Of a stretch of 23,145 nucleotides of DNA, positions 20,586 through 23,145 are shown piece by piece. The DNA is from Candidatus Faecalibacterium faecipullorum (lineage in GTDB: Bacteria > Bacillota > Clostridia > Oscillospirales > Ruminococcaceae). The notes under the pieces were generated by a model that made no database searches, was not told the origin of the DNA, and saw nothing but the letters and a program-made list of their open reading frames with translations. Each line of letters starts with the position of its first letter. Positions within the stretch are counted from its first letter, which is position 1. The translations under genes were made by a program, and so were the position numbers. The stretch lies in NCBI GenBank assembly GCA_019118985.1, contig DWXX01000081.1, positions 1 through 23,145 on the forward strand, in the 5' to 3' direction.

Positions 20586-21665
20586 TCAGCTGGCGGTCAT
20601 CTCGGCGCCGGCGTCATCCCGCAGGATGACCTCCTGCCCGGCGACGCTGCCCATCAGGGCGATGTAGCTGGAGCCGGGGCGGATGTCAAGGGCGGTGCCG
20701 TCCGAGCTGTAGATGGCCAGGGTGGAGTCCACCCCCGGCATCCAGAGGATGCTCCAGACCTGCCCGCCGCTGAGGTACAGCCCCGCCCCCATGGTCAGGT
20801 CGTACCCCCAGGAATAGCCGTCGTCCCGGCGGGAGGGGGCGCTGTAGAGGACCAGCAGGTTGTCAAAGCCTGCCTGGGCGCCGGTGTTGGCGTCGGTCTG
20901 GGGGCTGCCGTCGGCCCGGGACATCAGATAGCGGCCGCTGTCCGGGTCATAGGTGAAGCCGGTGGCCGCGTCGGCCGAAAAGACCACCTCCACCGACGAG
21001 GCGCCGGCCTTGCCCTCCGCCGCCGGTTCCCCAAAGGGGAGGAGGGGGGGCAGGCTGCCCTCTGCGTCGGGGTCGTCCTCCGGGCTGTCGGGGCCGGGCT
21101 GCGCTTCCAGGCTGACCCCCACGCTGGAGGCGAGGGGGGTGAGCATCGCGCCGCTGGTGGTCCAGCTGACCTGGTCGGGCTGGCCCCACACCCCCTCGTA
21201 GCTGAAGCCCCGTACCCCCAGCGACAGGGCGTCGAGGGCGAGGATGCCGTACTGGTCGAGGAAGTTGGCGGCGTAGACGCCGGCCCCCCGCTGGACCGGG
21301 ATGGCCTGCTGGCAGACCAGCAGCTGGAGGTAGAGGTCCCGCGCCTGGGCCACCGGGCCGGTGCGGGGCACCGCCTCCAGCGAGGGGTAGACCAGGCAGA
21401 GGCTGGTGGCGCTGTCCCCCTCGGTGAGGGCTTCCAGGACCACCGAAGCCTCCCCGATGCCCCACTGCCGGCCGGCGTCCATCCCGTTGTGGACAAAGAC
21501 CGCCGCCGGGCGCTGCCCCGGCCAGCGGGGCGTCTCGCCGGTCAGGGGGTCGACGGCGGCCGTCTGCGCGGCGTCGGCGGGGTCGGCCTGCCCTGCGAAG
21601 AGGGAACAGCCGGCCAAAACCGCCCCAAGGCAGAGTACCGCCAGGGCCAGAGTGCACTTTTTCAT
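20586..21665 (-). CDS. DUF3048 domain-containing lipoprotein
   Basis: This is an exported protein of the DUF3048 (YerB-like) family, whose function I cannot state. The 359-residue protein has a lipoprotein signal with lipobox LAGC (Cys at about residue 20, MKKCTLALAVLCLGAVLAGC), then the family opening DPLTGETPRWPGQRPAAVFVHNG. It lacks the family's usual ARPQxGLxxAD segment, reading DAGRQWGIGEASVVLEALTEGDSAT instead. An acidic, Pro-rich insert (GPDSPEDDPDAEGSLPP, about 205-222) precedes the second domain (GFDNLLVLYS...YLSGGQVWSILW...LDIRPGSSYIALM). GGAAGG lies upstream of the ATG at 21665; the frame extending to 21818 overlaps the preceding gene. It begins 20 bases after the paralogous DUF3048 gene and is cotranscribed with it. 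Confidence 0.88.
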   Translation of the reverse strand: MKKCTLALAVLCLGAVLAGCSLFAGQADPADAAQTAAVDPLTGETPRWPGQRPAAVFVHNGMDAGRQWGIGEASVVLEALTEGDSATSLCLVYPSLEAVPRTGPVAQARDLYLQLLVCQQAIPVQRGAGVYAANFLDQYGILALDALSLGVRGFSYEGVWGQPDQVSWTTSGAMLTPLASSVGVSLEAQPGPDSPEDDPDAEGSLPPLLPFGEPAAEGKAGASSVEVVFSADAATGFTYDPDSGRYLMSRADGSPQTDANTGAQAGFDNLLVLYSAPSRRDDGYSWGYDLTMGAGLYLSGGQVWSILWMPGVDSTLAIYSSDGTALDIRPGSSYIALMGSVAGQEVILRDDAGAEMTAS

Positions 21666-21685
21666 GGCGAAGTCCCTTCCTGATT

Positions 21686-22876
21686 TCAGGCGTTGAAGGT
21701 GAAGGCGGGCTGCTCGTCCACATCGACGATGGCAAGGTAGGTACGCCCCCGGTTGAGCAGGACGGTCTCGGCCCCGTCGGCGATCTGCAGGGGCAGGTCG
21801 GGCGCGGGCTTGGACCACTGGCAGGGGCGCGCCCGGCCGCGGGTGAACAGCCAGGCGTCGCCGCCGGCGATGTACTGCACCTCCTGCACGTCCCCCGAGT
21901 CGCCGGCATAGGCCGCGATGGGGGCAAAGCAGACCAGCAGGTTCTCAAAGGCGAGCTGCGCGCCGTTCAGCTCGTCCACCGCATCCTCAAAGCTGCGGGT
22001 GCGGGCGCTGTACATCTGCATGCGGTAGGCGCGGTCAGCCTCGCTGTAGCGGAAGGCGGACTGGTAGTTGGCCGAGTGGCGGACGGTCACCTGCCGCGCG
22101 GCCGCGCAGCCCTCCAGCAATTCCTCGGCGCCGGTGCGGTAATCGGCGAAGGGGAAGAAGGTGGCGTCGTAATCGTATGTCAGGCCGATGCCGGCGTTTT
22201 GGGCGGCCTCGCGGATCTCGGGCCCCGAGGTGAACTCGGTGTGCTCAAAGGCGACCACCCCGCCGCGGCTGTCGCGGTGGGCCACATGGGGGTGGACCGG
22301 GGTGCCGAAGTAGCCCTTGCCGCCGATGTTCAGGCCGGCGTAGTCCCACTGATGGACGTACTGGGTGCAGAAGATGCTCTCGCCGTCGTGGTAGTACAGC
22401 GCCTGCCAGGGCATCAGCAGCTGCAGAAACTGGTCCCGCCCCGAGCGCAGCGGCCCCACCTCGGGGATGGCGTCGACGCCGCTGTACACCGCGCACAGCC
22501 GGCTGATGTTGCCCTCCACCCGCGACTCGATCAGGAGGGGGGCCGCCGACAGCCCGCGCTGGGGCCGGGCGTTCTGCCGGGCGCTGTTCGAGATGTTGTT
22601 GACCATCACCCCCACCATCCGCCCGCGGCCGGTTTTGGCCTCGCCGGTCAGGGGGTCAGCGTCGTAGGGGGGCAGAGGCGGCGGCGCGGCACTCTCGGGC
22701 TGCAAAGAGGCAGCGGACGCGGCAGAGGAGGCCCCGCCGGCAGCGCCGGCGTCCCCCATGCCGAACAGCCTGCGCAGCCAGTCCCAAAAGCTGCCCTGCG
22801 CGCTCGCGCCGGTCAGGGCCATGCAGGCGGCCAAAGCCCCCGTGCAGCGCAGCAGCAGGCGGCGGGTGATCTTCAT
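21686..22876 (-). CDS. DUF3048 domain-containing exported protein
   Basis: This is the upstream member of a tandem DUF3048 pair. The 396-residue protein has an N-terminal export signal (MKITRRLLLRCTGALAACMALTGASAQ). It contains LAAC, which could act as a lipobox (Cys18), but the hydrophobic run continues past it, so cleavage after ASA is also possible. A Ser/Ala/Pro-rich linker follows, then the canonical DUF3048 features: DPLTGEAKTGRGRMVGVMVNN, NARPQRGLSAAPLLIESRVEGNISRLCAVYS, VGPLRSGRDQFLQL, and the C-terminal domain (NGAQLAFENLLVCFAP, GGDAWLFTRGRARPCQWSK, LLNRGRTYLAIVD). AGGAG lies 9 bases before the ATG. A good promoter is at 22970-22998. The role is unknown; a cell-envelope location is inferred. 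Confidence 0.9.
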   Translation of the reverse strand: MKITRRLLLRCTGALAACMALTGASAQGSFWDWLRRLFGMGDAGAAGGASSAASAASLQPESAAPPPLPPYDADPLTGEAKTGRGRMVGVMVNNISNSARQNARPQRGLSAAPLLIESRVEGNISRLCAVYSGVDAIPEVGPLRSGRDQFLQLLMPWQALYYHDGESIFCTQYVHQWDYAGLNIGGKGYFGTPVHPHVAHRDSRGGVVAFEHTEFTSGPEIREAAQNAGIGLTYDYDATFFPFADYRTGAEELLEGCAAARQVTVRHSANYQSAFRYSEADRAYRMQMYSARTRSFEDAVDELNGAQLAFENLLVCFAPIAAYAGDSGDVQEVQYIAGGDAWLFTRGRARPCQWSKPAPDLPLQIADGAETVLLNRGRTYLAIVDVDEQPAFTFNA

Positions 22877-22969
22877 AGCTCATCTCTCCTTTGAAACAGG
22901 GCCCCAGGCGGCGCATCGCCCGCCGGCAGCTCCTGGAAAGTGTGCGGCAAAACGCATTGTTTATCCTTC

Positions 22970-22998
22970 ATTGTAACGGTTTTGTAGCCTTTTGTAAA
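22970..22998 (-). promoter_or_regulatory. Promoter of the DUF3048 operon
   Basis: On the minus strand TTTACA (22993-22998), a 17-bp spacer and TACAAT (22970-22975) form a near-consensus promoter with a leader of about 85 bases before the DUF3048 ATG. Confidence 0.8.
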
Positions 22999-23000
22999 GA

Positions 23001-23051
23001 GGAAGTTCCTGCCGCCCCACGGCCTACGCATGAAAAGACAGGAGAACTTCC
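23001..23051. repeat. Imperfect inverted repeat at the right edge
   Basis: GGAAGTTCCTG (23001-23011) and CAGGAGAACTTCC (23039-23051) pair over 11 bp with a 2-base bulge. On the minus strand the stem is followed by TCTTT, so it may be the terminator of a gene beyond the window. It lies directly upstream of the DUF3048 promoter, so an operator role is also possible. The rest of 23052-23145 holds no gene I can support. Confidence 0.4.
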
Positions 23052-23145
23052 GCAAGGAAAACATCATCATAAGAGCAGCGGCGTTTTTTACGAGCCAAGC
23101 TTATTTTAGCGGGATGTTGTTTCAAAGCGTCCAGAGCAATACGGC

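Noticed and set aside
23024..23143. Minus-strand open frame entering from the right edge, ending at 23024
   Set aside because: About 40 codons are open, but they overlap the inverted repeat, resemble no known protein and run off the window, so coding cannot be supported.

Overview
The window is GC-rich DNA with tightly packed genes, near-consensus Shine-Dalgarno sites, extended -10 promoters and GC-rich intrinsic terminators. Genes such as nagA/nagB/nagE, the Pst phosphate transporter, DUF3048 proteins and a YcgQ-like GTPase point to a high-GC Firmicute of the Oscillospiraceae/Ruminococcaceae (Faecalibacterium, Gemmiger or Subdoligranulum type). That placement is inferred from gene style; no rRNA is present to confirm it. 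I see no tRNA, rRNA, CRISPR array, transposase or phage gene.

Region 1 (1-3577, minus strand) is a phosphate-uptake operon, pstS-pstC-pstA-pstB, with pstB cut off by the window edge. A strong intrinsic-terminator hairpin lies between pstS and pstC. It probably attenuates transcription so that the binding lipoprotein is made in excess over the membrane and ATPase subunits.

Region 2 (3527-7310, minus strand) is an N-acetylglucosamine island: a PTS EIICB permease (nagE-like), then glucosamine-6-phosphate deaminase (nagB) and GlcNAc-6-phosphate deacetylase (nagA). It ends in a 16-bp perfect stem with a U-rich tail. Together the three take up GlcNAc as the 6-phosphate and convert it to fructose-6-phosphate.

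Region 3 (7496-9161, minus strand) is the housekeeping pair prmA-rsmE (ribosomal protein L11 and 16S rRNA methyltransferases). Divergent from it, on the plus strand (9374-14154), lie a patatin-like phospholipase, a divergent PTS enzyme I with altered active-site residues, a terminator fused to a new promoter, a HAD phosphatase and a family 2 glycosyltransferase. A three-domain aminopeptidase P (M24) runs convergent to them (14159-15952).

Region 4 (16120-18828, plus strand) is the most unusual part. It holds two tandem COG0523/CobW-type GTPases and a small acidic membrane-anchored protein. The first GTPase carries a linker of about 85 residues with some 40 histidines and three Cys pairs. The second lacks the CxCC metal motif and is fused to a YcgQ/TIGR03943-like C-terminal domain. 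A metal-handling (probably zinc or similar) module is the best reading.

Region 5 (18844-22998) holds an XRE-family regulator (minus), a divergent histidine phosphatase (plus), and two tandem, diverged DUF3048 proteins, both probably exported (minus), separated from the phosphatase by a bidirectional terminator. The right edge (22999-23145) has no gene I can support.
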